Below are positions 29,468 through 42,085 of a stretch of 64,000 nucleotides of DNA, piece by piece (position 1 is the stretch's first letter; the number at the start of each line of letters is the position of its first letter). Both the position numbers and the translations under genes were made by a program. The stretch comes from Candidatus Nitrotoga sp. CP45 (GTDB lineage Bacteria > Pseudomonadota > Gammaproteobacteria > Burkholderiales > Gallionellaceae). The DNA lies in assembly GCA_945874105.1 (NCBI GenBank), contig CAMCFJ010000009.1, positions 16,592-80,591 of the forward strand, given 5' to 3'. The notes under the pieces were generated by a model, which was not told the origin of the DNA, searched no databases, and worked only from the letters and a program-made list of their open reading frames with translations.

Positions 29468-32400
29468 ATGTTCCGCGTGTCCCCCGGCAAGTCCTCGCTG
29501 TCTTCCTTCCGTCTCGAAAAATTGCGTGCTGTCATCAGCAACGCCCTTCCAAATGTATATTTAGCAGATGCATGCCATTGGTATTTCGTGGCGCTCAATG
29601 CGGATTTGTCAGCCACTGAAGCCAGCTTGCTGGATAAGTTGCTTGATTTGGATGATGCGGGAGAACTTAGTGGCAAGGGCAAGTTGCAACATCTGCTGGT
29701 TGTGCCGCGCTTGGGCACCATCTCGCCGTGGTCCTCCAAGGCCACGGATATTGCGCAGCATTGCAGTCTGCATAGGGTAGAGCGCATTGAGCGCGGCGTT
29801 GTGTACGCCGTCAAGACCAAGGATGGCAAAGCGCTGACGCAAGCAGAATTGAAAGTGTTGCTGCTGCTAATGCATGACCGCATGACAGAGTCCGTGTTTG
29901 ATCCTGTGGTTAGTCTCAAAACAGGCTTCAATGATGTGGCAAAAAAGATTTTCCGTCATGGTGAGCCACTGCCGCTGTCTACTGTGGATATTATGCACGG
30001 CGGCAGTGCGGCGCTGGCAGCGGCTAATATCGAGATGGGGCTGGCGTTGTCCAGCGATGAGATTGACTATTTGGTGGAGAGTTTCCGTCGAATCGGGCGC
30101 AATCCTACCGATGTAGAGTTGATGATGTTTGCACAGGCGAACTCCGAACATTGCCGCCACAAAATTTTCAATGCGGATTGGGTGATAGACGATGAGCAGC
30201 AAGCGATCTCGCTGTTCGGCATGATCCGCAATACCCATAAGCTGCATCCTGAAGGTACGGTGGTTGCGTATTCCGATAATTCTTCTGTGATCGAAGGAGC
30301 GCGCATTGAGCGCTTCTATCCGCGCGCCGATGGCAGCTATGCCTACAACGACGAGCTGACGCACACGCTGATGAAAGTGGAAACGCATAACCATCCCACA
30401 GCCATCTCACCCTTCGCCGGTGCAGCCACCGGAGCGGGTGGCGAGATACGCGATGAAGGCGCGACTGGTTCCGGTTCCAAACCCAAGGCGGGGCTAACCG
30501 GGTTCTCAGTGTCCAATTTGAATATTCCTGGCTTTGAGCAGCCGTGGGAAACTTATGGCAGCGCACTCGCTAACCCCATTGCGGGTGGAGAGGGAGCCCC
30601 TCCGATTTATGGCAAGCCGTCACGCATCGCTTCAGCATTGCAGATCATGCTGGAAGGACCACTTGGCGGTGCAGCGTTCAATAATGAGTTTGGCCGTCCC
30701 AATCTGGCCGGTTATTTTCGCACCTTTGAAGAGACCGTCAACGACGAGGTGCGCGGTTATCACAAGCCCATTATGCTGGCCGGCGGGGTGGGCAGTATCG
30801 CGGCGCAGCATACGCACAAGCATGCATTGCCTGTGGGCGCGCTGCTGATCCAGCTGGGCGGGGCAGGGATGTTGATCGGTCTGGGCGGCGGTGCGGCATC
30901 CAGCATGGATACCGGTGCCAATGCGGAAAATCTGGATTTTGCTTCGGTGCAGCGCGGCAATCCCGAGATGCAACGTCGTGCGCAGGAAGTCATTGACCGG
31001 TGCTGGCAGATGCGTGAGAACAATCTCATCTTGTCCATACACGATGTTGGTGCGGGCGGCATCTCCAACGCTTTGCCGGAACTGGTACATGGCGGCGGAC
31101 GCGGCGCTCGTTTTGAATTGCGTGCTGTTCCATCTGAAGAGCGCGGGATGTCGCCGATGCAGATTTGGAGCAATGAAGCGCAGGAACGCTATGTGCTGGC
31201 GATTGATCCGTCACGTTTGGATGAGTTTAAAGCGTTGTGCGAGCGTGAACGCTGTCCCTTCGCCGTGCTGGGGCGCGCAATTGCCGATGACCAATTGATC
31301 GTGCATGACGAACTATTTAAAAATAATGCGGTGGATATGCCGTTGTCGGTACTGTTGGGCAAGCCACCTAAAATGACGCGCAATGTAAAGCGCGAGGGTG
31401 TGAAGCTGCCTGCATTTGATGTCAGCAAAATAAATCTTAAAGATGCAATCGAGCGCACGCTGCGCTTACCCTCCGTGGCCGACAAAACTTTCCTTATCAG
31501 CATCGGTGATCGCACTGTGGGTGGATTGACTGCACGCGACCAGATGGTGGGGCCGTGGCAAGTTCCAGTCGCGGATGTGGCAGTGACCTTGATGGGCTTC
31601 AATACGGCATTGGGTGAGGCTTTCGCCTTGGGTGAGCGCACCCCGCTGGCGGTGTTGAACCCTCCGGCTTCCGGACGAATGGCTGTGGGAGAGGCGATTA
31701 CCAACATTGCAGCGGCGCGCATCGAAAAGATCGGCGACATTAAGCTATCGGCCAACTGGATGGCGGCTGCCGGTCATCACGGAGAAGATGCTGCGCTGTT
31801 TGACACCGTGCGTGCGGTGGGCATGGAACTGTGTCCGCAACTCGGCATTAGCATTCCGGTAGGCAAGGACTCCATGTCCATGCGAACAGCATGGCAGGAA
31901 GGCACCGAGAAAAAGGCGGTAACGGCCCCATTGTCGCTCATCGTGACAGCCTTCGCGCCGTGCATGGATGCACGTTTGACATTGACGCCGCAATTGGCAG
32001 CCAATTTGGATACCGTATTGCTGCTGATTGATCTGGGCGAAGGCAAGAACCGCATGGGCGGCTCGGCGCTGGCGCAGGTGTATAAACAGGTGGGTAATGT
32101 TGGACCCGACCTCGACGATGCGGGCAAGCTCAAAATATTTTTTGACGTTGTCCAGCGCATGAATAGTGAGGGCAAGTTGCTGGCTTATCATGACCGTTCG
32201 GACGGCGGATTGTTTACCACGCTGTGCGAAATGGCGTTTGCTTCCCATGTCGGCCTGACCATAAATCTTGATGAATTGCAGGGAGATGTCCTAAGCACAT
32301 TGTTCAACGAAGAGCTGGGAGCGGTGGTGCAGGTATATGGCCGCGATTTACAGTATGTGCTGGGCGTGTGCCATAGCGCAGGGCTGTCGGCGGTTCGTTC

Positions 32401-33418
32401 GGTTGCCAAGCTAAATGTAAGCGGCACGATAGATATTGTGCAGCAAGGCAAAACATTGTTCAGCGAGACGGGTGTTAACCTGAAGCGCATCTGGTCGGAA
32501 ACGACTTACCGGATGCAGATGCTACGCGACAACCCGGCTTGCGCCCAGCAGGAATATGATCGCATCCTGGACGCTGCCGATCCTGGCTTGCAAGTGAAAC
32601 TCACTTACGATCTGAACGAAAATATTGTCGCGCCTGCGCTGCTGAAATGTCGTCCAACAATCGCCATCTTGCGTGAACAGGGTGTGAACGGCCATGTCGA
32701 GATGGCGGCGGCGTTTGACCGTGCCGGCTTCGCGGCGGTGGACGTGCACATGAGCGACATCATCACTGGCCGCGTTAAGTTGGCGGATTTTAAAGGGGTG
32801 GCGGCGTGCGGCGGTTTTTCCTATGGCGATGTACTAGGGGCGGGCGAAGGCTGGGCAAAATCCATCTTGTTCAACCCACGTGCACGGGATGAATTCGAAG
32901 CCTTCTTCAAGCGTGATGATACGTTTGCTCTGGGCGTGTGTAATGGCTGCCAGATGATGAGCAATTTGCACGAAATTATTCCAGGGGCAGAACATTGGGC
33001 CCATTTTGGGCGCAATTTGTCGGAGCAGTTTGAGGCGCGTTTCGTGATGGTAGAAGTGCAGCCCTCGCCCTCGATTTTATTTGATGGCATGGCAGGTAGC
33101 CGTATGCCCATCGTGGTGGCGCACGGCGAGGGATACGCCCATTTCGGCAGCAACAAGCGCTTGAAGACGGCGCAGCCGTTGGTCACACTTCGTTATATAG
33201 ACAACTACGGCCAGCCGACAGAAACTTATCCACTTAATCCAAACGGTTCGCCACAGGGTATTACCGGACTGACCACAGCTGACGGACGATTCAGCATCAT
33301 GATGCCGCACCCGGAACGGCTGTTTCGGGCGTTGCAGCATTCCTGGCATCCAGCAGAATGGAAGGAAAGTGGAGCATGGTTGAAAATGTTCCAGAATGCG
33401 CGCAAGTGGGTTAACTAG
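29468..33418 (+). CDS. purL: Phosphoribosylformylglycinamidine synthase
   Basis: 1316 aa; [31 protein letters not shown], glutaminase [32 protein letters not shown]. Confidence 0.98.
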   Translation: MFRVSPGKSSLSSFRLEKLRAVISNALPNVYLADACHWYFVALNADLSATEASLLDKLLDLDDAGELSGKGKLQHLLVVPRLGTISPWSSKATDIAQHCSLHRVERIERGVVYAVKTKDGKALTQAELKVLLLLMHDRMTESVFDPVVSLKTGFNDVAKKIFRHGEPLPLSTVDIMHGGSAALAAANIEMGLALSSDEIDYLVESFRRIGRNPTDVELMMFAQANSEHCRHKIFNADWVIDDEQQAISLFGMIRNTHKLHPEGTVVAYSDNSSVIEGARIERFYPRADGSYAYNDELTHTLMKVETHNHPTAISPFAGAATGAGGEIRDEGATGSGSKPKAGLTGFSVSNLNIPGFEQPWETYGSALANPIAGGEGAPPIYGKPSRIASALQIMLEGPLGGAAFNNEFGRPNLAGYFRTFEETVNDEVRGYHKPIMLAGGVGSIAAQHTHKHALPVGALLIQLGGAGMLIGLGGGAASSMDTGANAENLDFASVQRGNPEMQRRAQEVIDRCWQMRENNLILSIHDVGAGGISNALPELVHGGGRGARFELRAVPSEERGMSPMQIWSNEAQERYVLAIDPSRLDEFKALCERERCPFAVLGRAIADDQLIVHDELFKNNAVDMPLSVLLGKPPKMTRNVKREGVKLPAFDVSKINLKDAIERTLRLPSVADKTFLISIGDRTVGGLTARDQMVGPWQVPVADVAVTLMGFNTALGEAFALGERTPLAVLNPPASGRMAVGEAITNIAAARIEKIGDIKLSANWMAAAGHHGEDAALFDTVRAVGMELCPQLGISIPVGKDSMSMRTAWQEGTEKKAVTAPLSLIVTAFAPCMDARLTLTPQLAANLDTVLLLIDLGEGKNRMGGSALAQVYKQVGNVGPDLDDAGKLKIFFDVVQRMNSEGKLLAYHDRSDGGLFTTLCEMAFASHVGLTINLDELQGDVLSTLFNEELGAVVQVYGRDLQYVLGVCHSAGLSAVRSVAKLNVSGTIDIVQQGKTLFSETGVNLKRIWSETTYRMQMLRDNPACAQQEYDRILDAADPGLQVKLTYDLNENIVAPALLKCRPTIAILREQGVNGHVEMAAAFDRAGFAAVDVHMSDIITGRVKLADFKGVAACGGFSYGDVLGAGEGWAKSILFNPRARDEFEAFFKRDDTFALGVCNGCQMMSNLHEIIPGAEHWAHFGRNLSEQFEARFVMVEVQPSPSILFDGMAGSRMPIVVAHGEGYAHFGSNKRLKTAQPLVTLRYIDNYGQPTETYPLNPNGSPQGITGLTTADGRFSIMMPHPERLFRALQHSWHPAEWKESGAWLKMFQNARKWVN

Positions 33419-33491
33419 CTCTTATCCAAAATGCGCGGAACCACACATACCGAACGCTGCCCTAACTTTCTACCTATCACAATTCTAATGT

Positions 33492-33911
33492 TTGAATAAC
33501 ATGCACGAAAAAATGGACGAAAAAAAAGATAACGCCAAGTTTCGCATAGACAAATGGCTATGGGCTGCACGGTTTTTCAAAACCCGATCTTTAGCTGTGG
33601 ATGCATTAGAGTGCGGCAAAATATTATGCAATGGCGTGCGCGTTAAGCCTGCAAAATCTGTAGCAGTAGGCGATATGCTTTCTATCCGCCTTGGACCATA
33701 TCAATTCATGGTAGAGGTATTAGCGCTGTCCAGTAAACGAGGGCCGGCTCCCCAAGCGCAGATGCTTTACAGTGAGACGGAAGAAAGTCTCCTACGGAGG
33801 AAAGCGCTATCTGATGAGTTAAAAGCACAGCCTATGCCCACTTTCCCCGGAGGGAGGCCGACCAAACGCGATCGAAGAGAAATTGAGAAGCTGAAGGGTG
33901 GTGTTTGGTAA
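33492..33911 (+). CDS. hslR: RNA-binding S4 domain protein, Hsp15 family
   Basis: FRIDKWLWAARFFKTRSLAVDALECGKILCNGVRVKPAKSV S4 domain. Confidence 0.9.
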   Translation: MNNMHEKMDEKKDNAKFRIDKWLWAARFFKTRSLAVDALECGKILCNGVRVKPAKSVAVGDMLSIRLGPYQFMVEVLALSSKRGPAPQAQMLYSETEESLLRRKALSDELKAQPMPTFPGGRPTKRDRREIEKLKGGVW

Positions 33912-34129
33912 ATTCATGTTGAGCACTTGGTAAAGATATTGCTTGTCCAGGGTGGATGGGTTTAGTGTCGTCATACGAGTCCTTTCTATTGAAACTCATT
34001 ATCATCGTATGACTTCTTTCACACAAAAATTCTGATAGGCTCAGAATTCGCGTCCAGTACCGTTTGCACAAAACTAATAACGCTCTCGTTTAGTTTGAAC
34101 AGGAACCAAAACCCCTTCGAAATCACATA

Positions 34130-35059
34130 TTACTTTTTATGTTTCATCATCCACTCAGTAGCCCGTCGCTGAGCTTCGGTAATTTCTGCTGGTGTCATGA
34201 ATGATTCCACAATCCCCAGTCCGTCCCCTATATCTGCATCATCGCCCATGCCCGCAATATTATTGACCCATTCACCAGCAACTTTAAACCATTTGCCACC
34301 TGCGCCAGCAATATTGAACCACTTATGCGCTTCAATGTAGTCACGGGGAACACCCAAGCCCATGTCATACATGACCCCCAGATTGTTTTGGGCCTCCACA
34401 TCGCCCTGTTCAGCAGCCTTGTTCCACCAAAATACAGCTTGCTGGGTATCCTGAGGAACGCCTATGCCGTTGTCATACATGAACCCCAGCTTAAATTGCG
34501 CGTGTACGACTCCCTGCTCTGCGGCCTTGCTATACCAGAACACAGCCTGCTCGTCGTCCTGAACAACGCCGTTGCCCTCTTCGTACATAACGCCCAGTTT
34601 GTATTGCGCCTGCGCAATCCCCTGCTCTGCGGCCTTGCTATACCAAGATACGGCCTGCTTGTGGTCCTGCGTAACGCCTTGGCCTTTTTCGTACATAAGA
34701 CCTAGCGTGTATTGCGCCAATGCATCGCCCTTTTCCACAGCCTTGTTATACCAATGCACAGCCTGTTCGTAGTCTTGCGTAACGCCCTGGCCTTTGTAAT
34801 ACATCACTCCCAAATTAAATTGGGCCTCCGCAAAACCCTGATCTGCGACCTTACGATACCAATGCATAGCCTGCGGGTAGTCTTTTTTAATGCCTTGACC
34901 ATCGGCATACATATTTGCCAGATAAAATTGCGCTTCCACATGTCCATGCTCCGCCGCTTTTTTTAAAGATTCAGCAGCTTTAACATAGTCCTTGCGGTCG
35001 ATAAATTTCATTCCATCCTCAAAGTCTTTTTTAAAATTTTGAGGTGTCAGTGCTGCCAT
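34130..35059 (-). CDS. Sel1-repeat (tetratricopeptide-like) protein
   Basis: Repeated ...AAEQGxxxAQxxLGVMYxxGxGVxQDxxQAVxWYxKA units. Confidence 0.93.
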   Translation of the reverse strand: MAALTPQNFKKDFEDGMKFIDRKDYVKAAESLKKAAEHGHVEAQFYLANMYADGQGIKKDYPQAMHWYRKVADQGFAEAQFNLGVMYYKGQGVTQDYEQAVHWYNKAVEKGDALAQYTLGLMYEKGQGVTQDHKQAVSWYSKAAEQGIAQAQYKLGVMYEEGNGVVQDDEQAVFWYSKAAEQGVVHAQFKLGFMYDNGIGVPQDTQQAVFWWNKAAEQGDVEAQNNLGVMYDMGLGVPRDYIEAHKWFNIAGAGGKWFKVAGEWVNNIAGMGDDADIGDGLGIVESFMTPAEITEAQRRATEWMMKHKK

Positions 35060-35225
35060 GAAGTCATCCTTCCCATTAATAGACGCATAATTTATTCCTT
35101 GAGTTTAATGTGAAGAAAAATAAACAATTGTGGTGCTGTATATCGCGTTAAAAATTCTCTGTTTCATTACTATATCAACTTCTCCCAGATAGTCCATTAG
35201 ACCTGATTCACGCGATGACGACGCA

Positions 35226-35340
35226 TGCCCCCCTTTGAAAAAGGGGGGCTAGGGGGGATTTAAGCGTTGCAGGGACACAAAAATCCCCCTCAGTCCCCCT
35301 TTTTCAAAGGGGGAGGCTGGTTAAATTTATCCGGGTTTAT
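35226..35340. repeat. Palindromic G/C-run dispersed repeat, copy 1
   Basis: gcccccctttgaaaaaggggggctagggggga...acaaaaatccccctcagtccccctttttcaaagggggaggctggttaaattt; related inverted copy near 62790. Confidence 0.75.
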
Positions 35341-35380
35341 TGCCCTCGTCGGTATTGCTGGGCTAGCGCTCTCAATAGCT

Positions 35381-36076
35381 TCATACAACCGTTCCAAACA
35401 GTGCGCCAACGCCAGCGGTCAACCCCATGGCTAGCGCGCCCCAAAATGTGACGCGTATTGCACCTGCAGCCACTCGCGCTCCACCGGCACGCGCAGCCAC
35501 ACCACCCAGAAGCGCCAGGAACACAAGTGAAGTAACTGAGATGATGGGAATCAGGCTTGCTTCCGGAGCAAATGCTGTGACGACGAGAGGCATGGCTGCT
35601 CCAACAGCGAAGCTGCCGGCTGAAGCAAAGGTAGCCTGAAGCGGACGCGCATTATGTGCTTCAGATATCCCAAGTTCGTCGCGAATGTGTGCACCAAGCG
35701 CGTCATGCGCCATGAGTTGATCGGCTACCTGCTTCGCAAGGGCAGGATCAAGGCCGCGACCGACATAGATTGCTACCAGCTCTTTGCGCTCGCCAGGATC
35801 ATCTGTCTCGAGTTCTTTTCGTTCACGCTCAATGTCTGCTCGTTCGGAATCTGCCTGTGACTTGACGGACACATACTCGCCTGCAGCCATCGACATGGCC
35901 CCTGCGACAAGACCAGCAATTCCCGCAAGCATTATGTTGTCGTGGCTTGCATGTGCAGCTGCAACACCCAGCACCAGGCTTGCAGTGGAAACGATACCGT
36001 CGTTTGCGCCCAACACTGCGGGGCGGAGCCAGCCGATTTGTCCAGCGAGATGTCGTTCAATGTGGCGTGAGCGCAT
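35381..36076 (-). CDS. VIT1/CCC1 family iron/manganese transporter
   Basis: RPAVLGANDGIVSTASLVLGVAAA...AGLVAGAMSMAAGEYVSVKSQADSERADIERERKEL. Confidence 0.93.
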   Translation of the reverse strand: MRSRHIERHLAGQIGWLRPAVLGANDGIVSTASLVLGVAAAHASHDNIMLAGIAGLVAGAMSMAAGEYVSVKSQADSERADIERERKELETDDPGERKELVAIYVGRGLDPALAKQVADQLMAHDALGAHIRDELGISEAHNARPLQATFASAGSFAVGAAMPLVVTAFAPEASLIPIISVTSLVFLALLGGVAARAGGARVAAGAIRVTFWGALAMGLTAGVGALFGTVV

Positions 36077-36461
36077 TTTTTAATGTTTCCGTGAAATGAT
36101 GTGTGTTAAGTAAAGAAATTTGTATTGACCCTTGGGAGCTATGCCAAAGTGGCAAAGGGCGAGAATAATTACAATACGCCCCAAAATGCAAATGATAGCC
36201 TGTCTTGGTTGACTGATGGGTTAAGAAAAAAATTCCATTGAGTTAGACGGTCTAATCAAATAGTGAATGTGTTACGTATACAAGTATAGCGGGCTGCGTC
36301 CTGTTATTCGTGGCGGGCAGTGGCAAACATTCAACGGATATACCCCAATCAGCTTGCAAGAAAGGAGGGCGCATTTGGTGCGCGGTCGTTATAATTAAAA
36401 ACGGACGTCAAAGCACATTGGCGGGTGTCAAGCCCACACAGAACAAAAGGATAGTAGCAAT

Positions 36462-37214
36462 ATGATGCTTATGCTTAGCAATGATGATGGTTATTTTTCA
36501 CCTGGCTTGGCTTGCCTTGCGGAAACGCTGTCTACTATTGCCGAAATAATAGTGGTGGCGCCAGAGCGCGACCGCAGCGGTGCAAGCAATTCTCTGACGC
36601 TGGATCGCCCACTCAATTTACGCCGCGCAGCCAACGGTTTTTATTATGTAAATGGAACGCCGACCGACTGCGTGCATTTGGCGGTTACCGGCATGCTGGA
36701 TACTCAACCGGACATGGTCATTTCTGGCATTAATGCGGGTGCCAACATGGGTGACGATACAATTTATTCAGGCACGGTGGCAGCTGCGACAGAAGGTTTT
36801 TTGCTGGGCATTCCGGCCATTGCCGTATCGTTGGCGGGCAAGGGGTTGGCGCATTACGATACTGCGGCACGTGTGGTGGCTGATCTGGTACGGCAATTTG
36901 AAAAGCGCACTCATCCTCTTCCGTGGCTGCTCAACGTGAATGTGCCAGACATTCCCTACGAGCAATTACAAGGCCGCGAAGTGACCCGCTTGGGCAAGCG
37001 CCATAAGGCCGAGCCAGTGGTGAAGAGTACCAATCCGCACGGAGAGACTGTGTACTGGGTCGGTGCGGCTGGCAAGGCGCAGGATGCGGGTGCGGGTACG
37101 GATTTTTATGCCATTGCTCAGCACCGTGTATCAATTACGCCGTTACAGATTGATCTGACGCAATATAGCCAGCTTGATGCGGTGGGAACGTGGCTGGCAG
37201 GTGACGCCGCATGA
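36462..37214 (+). CDS. surE: 5'/3'-nucleotidase SurE
   Basis: [52 protein letters not shown]. Confidence 0.96.
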   Translation: MMLMLSNDDGYFSPGLACLAETLSTIAEIIVVAPERDRSGASNSLTLDRPLNLRRAANGFYYVNGTPTDCVHLAVTGMLDTQPDMVISGINAGANMGDDTIYSGTVAAATEGFLLGIPAIAVSLAGKGLAHYDTAARVVADLVRQFEKRTHPLPWLLNVNVPDIPYEQLQGREVTRLGKRHKAEPVVKSTNPHGETVYWVGAAGKAQDAGAGTDFYAIAQHRVSITPLQIDLTQYSQLDAVGTWLAGDAA

Positions 37215-37867
37215 GCGGACGCCATAGTGGCATTGGCATGACCTCGCAGCGCACACGCGGGCGGTTGATAGAACGGTTGCGTGCGCAGGGGATTGAGGAT
37301 GAGGTGGTATTGGCGGCAATGAATGCGGTGCCGCGCCACATATTTATCGACGAAGCGCTGGCCAGTCGTGCCTATGATGATGTGTCGTTGCCGCTGGGTT
37401 TTGGCCAGACCATTTCGCAGCCTTACATTGTGGCGCGCATGATTGAAATTCTGCGCAATGGCATGGCGCTAAAGCGCGTGCTGGAAGTGGGTACCGGTTG
37501 CGGTTATCAGGCGGCGGTGCTGGCGCAGGTGGCACAAGAGGTATATTCGGTGGAACGCGTGCAGCCTCTGTACGAGCGCGCAGTAAGCCACATGAAAGAA
37601 TTGCAAATAAGAAATGTTACCTTGCGTTATGCGGACGGCAACATTGGTTTGCCGGCAGTCGCACCGTTTGATGGCATCATTATGGCGGCAGCAGCGACGC
37701 ATGTATCACCGGCATTGCTGGAGCAGCTGGCCGTGGGTGGTAGAATGGTGCTGCCATTGGGCGCACAGGAGCAGTTTCTATGCCTGATTGAGCGTGGGAC
37801 ACAGGGCTATCGAGAAACTCGCCTGGAGGCGGTGAAATTCGTGCCACTATTGATGGGGAAAGTATGA
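37211..37867 (+). CDS. pcm: Protein-L-isoaspartate O-methyltransferase
   Basis: [36 protein letters not shown]. Confidence 0.96.
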   Translation: MSGRHSGIGMTSQRTRGRLIERLRAQGIEDEVVLAAMNAVPRHIFIDEALASRAYDDVSLPLGFGQTISQPYIVARMIEILRNGMALKRVLEVGTGCGYQAAVLAQVAQEVYSVERVQPLYERAVSHMKELQIRNVTLRYADGNIGLPAVAPFDGIIMAAAATHVSPALLEQLAVGGRMVLPLGAQEQFLCLIERGTQGYRETRLEAVKFVPLLMGKV

Positions 37868-38832
37868 CGTTGAAAAAATTCACTTTTCGATTACAGATCA
37901 TTGCAATTGCAGTCATTGCCGCAGCGCTAGTGGCAGGCTGTTCTTCCGGCGGGGCTCACGCGCCCGTAGTGGAACGTGGGGTAGAGCGCGAAATGGATAG
38001 CGGAGCCAAGTTGAAAAAACCGGCTGCATCGGTAGTTGCACCAGCCATGAAAGCTGTGCCACGCGATAAAGAGGAGCGTCCGCAGATTTACGTAGTACAA
38101 AAAGGCGATACTTTGTATAGCATAGCCTTTAACTATGGTCTGGATTATCGCGAAATTGCCGAACTGAATAGCATTCAAAATCATGGCATGATCCAGATAG
38201 GCAAGGAGTTGCGTTTGCCCGCTGCCAGCACTTCGGTCGTGGCTAAAACTTCGGTTGAAAGCAAGCCTCTGGAAGTTCCTGTCAAAAGTCAGCCTAAGGT
38301 GGCTCAGCTGCCATATACCGAGCAGGCTGTGGCACAGATTGAAAAAATGCAGGAAGGCTTGCAAAAACCTGAAGTGATGGCGGTGGCAAAAGTTCAGGCC
38401 AAGTCTGAAATCAGAGCCGAGGCCAGGATCGATAGTGATGCCGATGGCGATGGCAGTACGTTGGAGTGGAGTATGCCAACGTCCGGAAAGTTAATAAGCG
38501 AATTTTCTGAAACTGCCAACCGCAAGGGAATCGATATTGCCGGTAAACTGGGCCAAGCCATAGTTGCCACTTCGGCGGGCAAGGTAGTCTATAGCGGCAA
38601 TGGCCTGCGCGGATATGGCAAGCTAATCATCATCAAGCATAACAAGACTTATCTCAGCGCTTACGCCCATAACGACCAGCTGCTGGTAAAGGAAGGGCAG
38701 ATCGTAAGCAAAGGGCAGAAGATCGCAGAGATGGGCAACACTGATACAGATCAGGTTCGTCTGCACTTCGAGATACGCCGCTTTGGCAAGCCAGTTGATC
38801 CTGCCAAATTCCTGCCACTCGTAAAGTTTTGA
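37864..38832 (+). CDS. nlpD: LysM/M23 peptidoglycan DD-metalloendopeptidase-like lipoprotein (NlpD-like)
   Basis: Lipobox LVAGCSS, LysM YVVQKGDTLYSIAFNYG, M23 domain KGIDIAGKLGQAIVATSAGKVVYSGNGLRGYG. Confidence 0.9.
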   Translation: MTLKKFTFRLQIIAIAVIAAALVAGCSSGGAHAPVVERGVEREMDSGAKLKKPAASVVAPAMKAVPRDKEERPQIYVVQKGDTLYSIAFNYGLDYREIAELNSIQNHGMIQIGKELRLPAASTSVVAKTSVESKPLEVPVKSQPKVAQLPYTEQAVAQIEKMQEGLQKPEVMAVAKVQAKSEIRAEARIDSDADGDGSTLEWSMPTSGKLISEFSETANRKGIDIAGKLGQAIVATSAGKVVYSGNGLRGYGKLIIIKHNKTYLSAYAHNDQLLVKEGQIVSKGQKIAEMGNTDTDQVRLHFEIRRFGKPVDPAKFLPLVKF

Positions 38833-38844
38833 GCAACACTGGCC

Positions 38845-39699
38845 TTGAGTAATACTGGTCTTGATGTAACCGACCACAGTCGCGACAGCGCGGGATTGCG
38901 CTATGTCTATCCGGTGGTGTCGCGGCGGGCGGGCGGGGTGTCAGTTGGCATCAATCTCAATACCGATAATGCCTGCAATTGGCGCTGCATATATTGTCAG
39001 GTGCCGGAGCTCAAGCGCGGCACAGCTCCACCGGTTGATCTGGTGTTGCTGGAGCAGGAGTTGCGTGGTTTTTTTCATGAGTTGCTGCACGGTGATTTCA
39101 TGCAGCGCCGCGTGCCGGAAGGGGCGCGCCGCATTAACGATATTGCGTTGTCAGGCAATGGTGAACCGACCAGCGCCAAAGAGTTTGAGCAAGTTATTAC
39201 GCTCATCGGCAAGCTGCGACAAGAGCTGGCGCTGCCCGCCCATATCAAACTGGTTCTCATCACCAATGGCAGCCTAATGCACCGCAAAAACGTGCAGCAA
39301 GGCCTGCGCAAGATGGCTCAACTTAATGGTGAAGTGTGGTTCAAGGTTGACCGTGCCAGCAAGGCGGGCATGCAACGAATCAACAACAACCGCACAAGTC
39401 TGGTTAAGGTACGCGAAAACTTTGCCACCTCCATCGCGTTGTGCCCGACTTGGCTGCAAACCTGCTGGTTCATGATGGAAGGCGAGCCGCCGGGCAAGCA
39501 GGACGAGGACGATTATCTGAATTTTCTGGCTACATTGCTGCATGACAATATCAAACCTGAAGGTGTGTTGCTTTACAGCCTGGCACGCCCCACGTTACAG
39601 CCGGAAGCGCCGAAACTGGCTACGCTGTCAGAGCAACAATTGGAAGCGTTCGCTACGCGCATTCGAGCATTAGGAGTAGAAACGAAGGTGGCAACTTGA
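38845..39699 (+). CDS. Radical SAM protein (COG0731-like)
   Basis: CNWRCIYC (CX3CX2C) and NGEPTSAKEF. Confidence 0.85.
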   Translation: MSNTGLDVTDHSRDSAGLRYVYPVVSRRAGGVSVGINLNTDNACNWRCIYCQVPELKRGTAPPVDLVLLEQELRGFFHELLHGDFMQRRVPEGARRINDIALSGNGEPTSAKEFEQVITLIGKLRQELALPAHIKLVLITNGSLMHRKNVQQGLRKMAQLNGEVWFKVDRASKAGMQRINNNRTSLVKVRENFATSIALCPTWLQTCWFMMEGEPPGKQDEDDYLNFLATLLHDNIKPEGVLLYSLARPTLQPEAPKLATLSEQQLEAFATRIRALGVETKVAT

Positions 39700-39868
39700 G
39701 TTGGGAAAAACGGTTTCCAAGCGTGCAAGCTTTTTTCGATTCTGAAAACTGTTCTGTTACATATCATATTTTTGAAAAAATAAATCCGCTGCAATTAACC
39801 GCGCACTTGGAGAATGGCTTGCCTGCCTTTAGGTATAATCCGCGCCTCATTTATTTCTTGAACTCTCC

Positions 39869-40648
39869 ATGAGCATTTTGGTCTGGATTATTACCACCTG
39901 CATTGTAGGTGGCACGTTGAGCGTAGTTTGCGCAGCAATATTTGCGCTCAATAACCGTACACAGCATTACCTTGGTGGCATGGTGAGCTATGCAATTGGT
40001 GCGTTGCTTGGAGCAGTATTTCTCAATATTTTGCCCGAGGCAATAAAACTAACCCCTAATGTAGCTATTTTGAGCGGTACGGTGTTGTTTGGCATCCTGC
40101 TGTTTTTCATTCTGGAAAAACTGGTGTTGTGGAGGCATTGCCACCATGAGCATTGCGAAGCACATTTAGCAATGGATGCAGAGCATGGGAACGACCATGG
40201 TCGCAGTGGCATGATGATTATCATCGGTGACACTTTCCATAACTTTGTGGATGGCATCATCATAGCAGCGGCTTTTCTGACTGACGTGCATCTGGGCCTC
40301 GTCACGGCTTTGGCCATCATCGCACACGAGATTCCGCAGGAAGTGGGCGATTTCGCGATCCTGCTGCATTCTGGTTATAGCAAACTGCGTGCCTTTCAAT
40401 TGAATTTAATATCCAGCTTCGCCTCTGTAGCGGGCGGCATACTTGGATACTTTACCTTGCAGACCATGCAGTCATGGATACCATCGTTGCTGGCGCTGGC
40501 AGCTGCGAGCATGATTTATGTTGCGGTGGCAGATCTGATACCCGGCTTGCACAAGCGCGCGCAGTTACGCGATACCGTGCAGCAAGTGGTGCTGATTGTA
40601 TCGGGCGTAGGAACAGTGTGGTTGATGAGCGTGTTAATGGTGGAGTAA
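39869..40648 (+). CDS. ZIP family metal transporter
   Basis: IIGDTFHNFVDGIIIAAAF...AIIAHEIPQEVGDFAILLHSG. Confidence 0.93.
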   Translation: MSILVWIITTCIVGGTLSVVCAAIFALNNRTQHYLGGMVSYAIGALLGAVFLNILPEAIKLTPNVAILSGTVLFGILLFFILEKLVLWRHCHHEHCEAHLAMDAEHGNDHGRSGMMIIIGDTFHNFVDGIIIAAAFLTDVHLGLVTALAIIAHEIPQEVGDFAILLHSGYSKLRAFQLNLISSFASVAGGILGYFTLQTMQSWIPSLLALAAASMIYVAVADLIPGLHKRAQLRDTVQQVVLIVSGVGTVWLMSVLMVE

Positions 40649-40762
40649 AAAACGTTTCCTCCTGCACTATCCTATACCGCTCTTTGAGCAACTATTGAGG
40701 GCGCAGCAAAGATAAAGATGGCTGCAAAAAAATATGTTCAATCCAATATACAAAGTTAAAAC

Positions 40763-42085
40763 ATGAGCAAACAGAACACAGCGCCACGCGTCGGCTTCGT
40801 ATCTCTCGGTTGTCCTAAGGCGACGGTGGATTCCGAGCATATCCTTACGCGCTTGCGCGCTGAGGGTTACATTATTTCTCCCAACTATGCGGATTCCGAT
40901 CTGGTGGTAGTCAACACGTGCGGTTTCATCGACAGTGCGGTGGCAGAATCGCTTGAATCAATCGGCGAGGCACTGGCCGAGAATGGAAAAGTTATTGTTA
41001 CCGGCTGCCTGGGTGCCAAGGGCAATGTGGTGAAAGAAGCGCATCCAAAAGTATTGGCAGTCACTGGTCCGCATGCGACAGATGAGGTGATGGAAGCCAT
41101 ACATGCCCATTTACCCAAGCTGCATGATCCATACAGCGATCTGGTCCCGCCGCAAGGCATACGGCTGACACCCAGGCATTATGCTTATGTGAAAATTTCC
41201 GAGGGCTGTAACCATCGCTGCACCTTTTGCATCATCCCCAGCATGCGCGGCGACTTGGTGAGCCGTCCGGTGGGTGACGTTATGCAGGAAGCGCAGAATC
41301 TGGTGAACGCGGGCGTTAAAGAATTGCTGGTGATCTCGCAAGACACCAGCGCCTATGGCGTGGACATAAAATACCGCACGGGTTTCTGGGGCGGTCGACC
41401 GATCAAGACGCGTATGACCGAGCTAGTGCAGGCGATGGGGGAGTTGGGCGTATGGGTGCGATTACATTACGTTTACCCTTATCCACATGTAGATGAAGTC
41501 ATCCCGCTAATGGCGCAGGGAAAAATTCTGCCTTATCTGGATATTCCTTTTCAGCACGCCAATGCGCGCATTCTTAAACTAATGAAACGTCCCGCCAGCA
41601 GTGAGAACGTGCTTACGCGCATTCAGCAATGGCGAAAAATTTGTCCGGATATCACTTTACGCAGCACGTTTATCGTCGGATTCCCCGGCGAAACAGAAGA
41701 AGAATTTGAAGAGCTGCTCGATTTTCTCGAAATGGCTCAACTGGATCGCGTTGGCGCATTTATGTATTCGCCGGTGGAAGGTGCTGTAGCCAATAATTTA
41801 CCGGATCACATCCCGCTTGAAGTCCAGCAAGAACGTTTGGGACGTTTGATGCAATTGCAGGAAGAGATCAGTGGCGAACGCCTCGCATGTAAGATAGGCA
41901 AGACCATGCAGGTGTTGGTGGATGAAGTGGACGAGGAGGGCGCAATTGCACGTAGTTCAGCTGATGCACCAGAAATCGATGGTCTGGTTTACATCGGCAA
42001 CGGCCAGACATTAAATGTAGGTGATTTTGTGAGTGTCCGAATAATTGATTCTGATGAACACGATTTGTGGGCGGAAACGGTTTAA
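40763..42085 (+). CDS. rimO: Ribosomal protein S12 methylthiotransferase RimO
   Basis: [54 protein letters not shown] end. Confidence 0.95.
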   Translation: MSKQNTAPRVGFVSLGCPKATVDSEHILTRLRAEGYIISPNYADSDLVVVNTCGFIDSAVAESLESIGEALAENGKVIVTGCLGAKGNVVKEAHPKVLAVTGPHATDEVMEAIHAHLPKLHDPYSDLVPPQGIRLTPRHYAYVKISEGCNHRCTFCIIPSMRGDLVSRPVGDVMQEAQNLVNAGVKELLVISQDTSAYGVDIKYRTGFWGGRPIKTRMTELVQAMGELGVWVRLHYVYPYPHVDEVIPLMAQGKILPYLDIPFQHANARILKLMKRPASSENVLTRIQQWRKICPDITLRSTFIVGFPGETEEEFEELLDFLEMAQLDRVGAFMYSPVEGAVANNLPDHIPLEVQQERLGRLMQLQEEISGERLACKIGKTMQVLVDEVDEEGAIARSSADAPEIDGLVYIGNGQTLNVGDFVSVRIIDSDEHDLWAETV

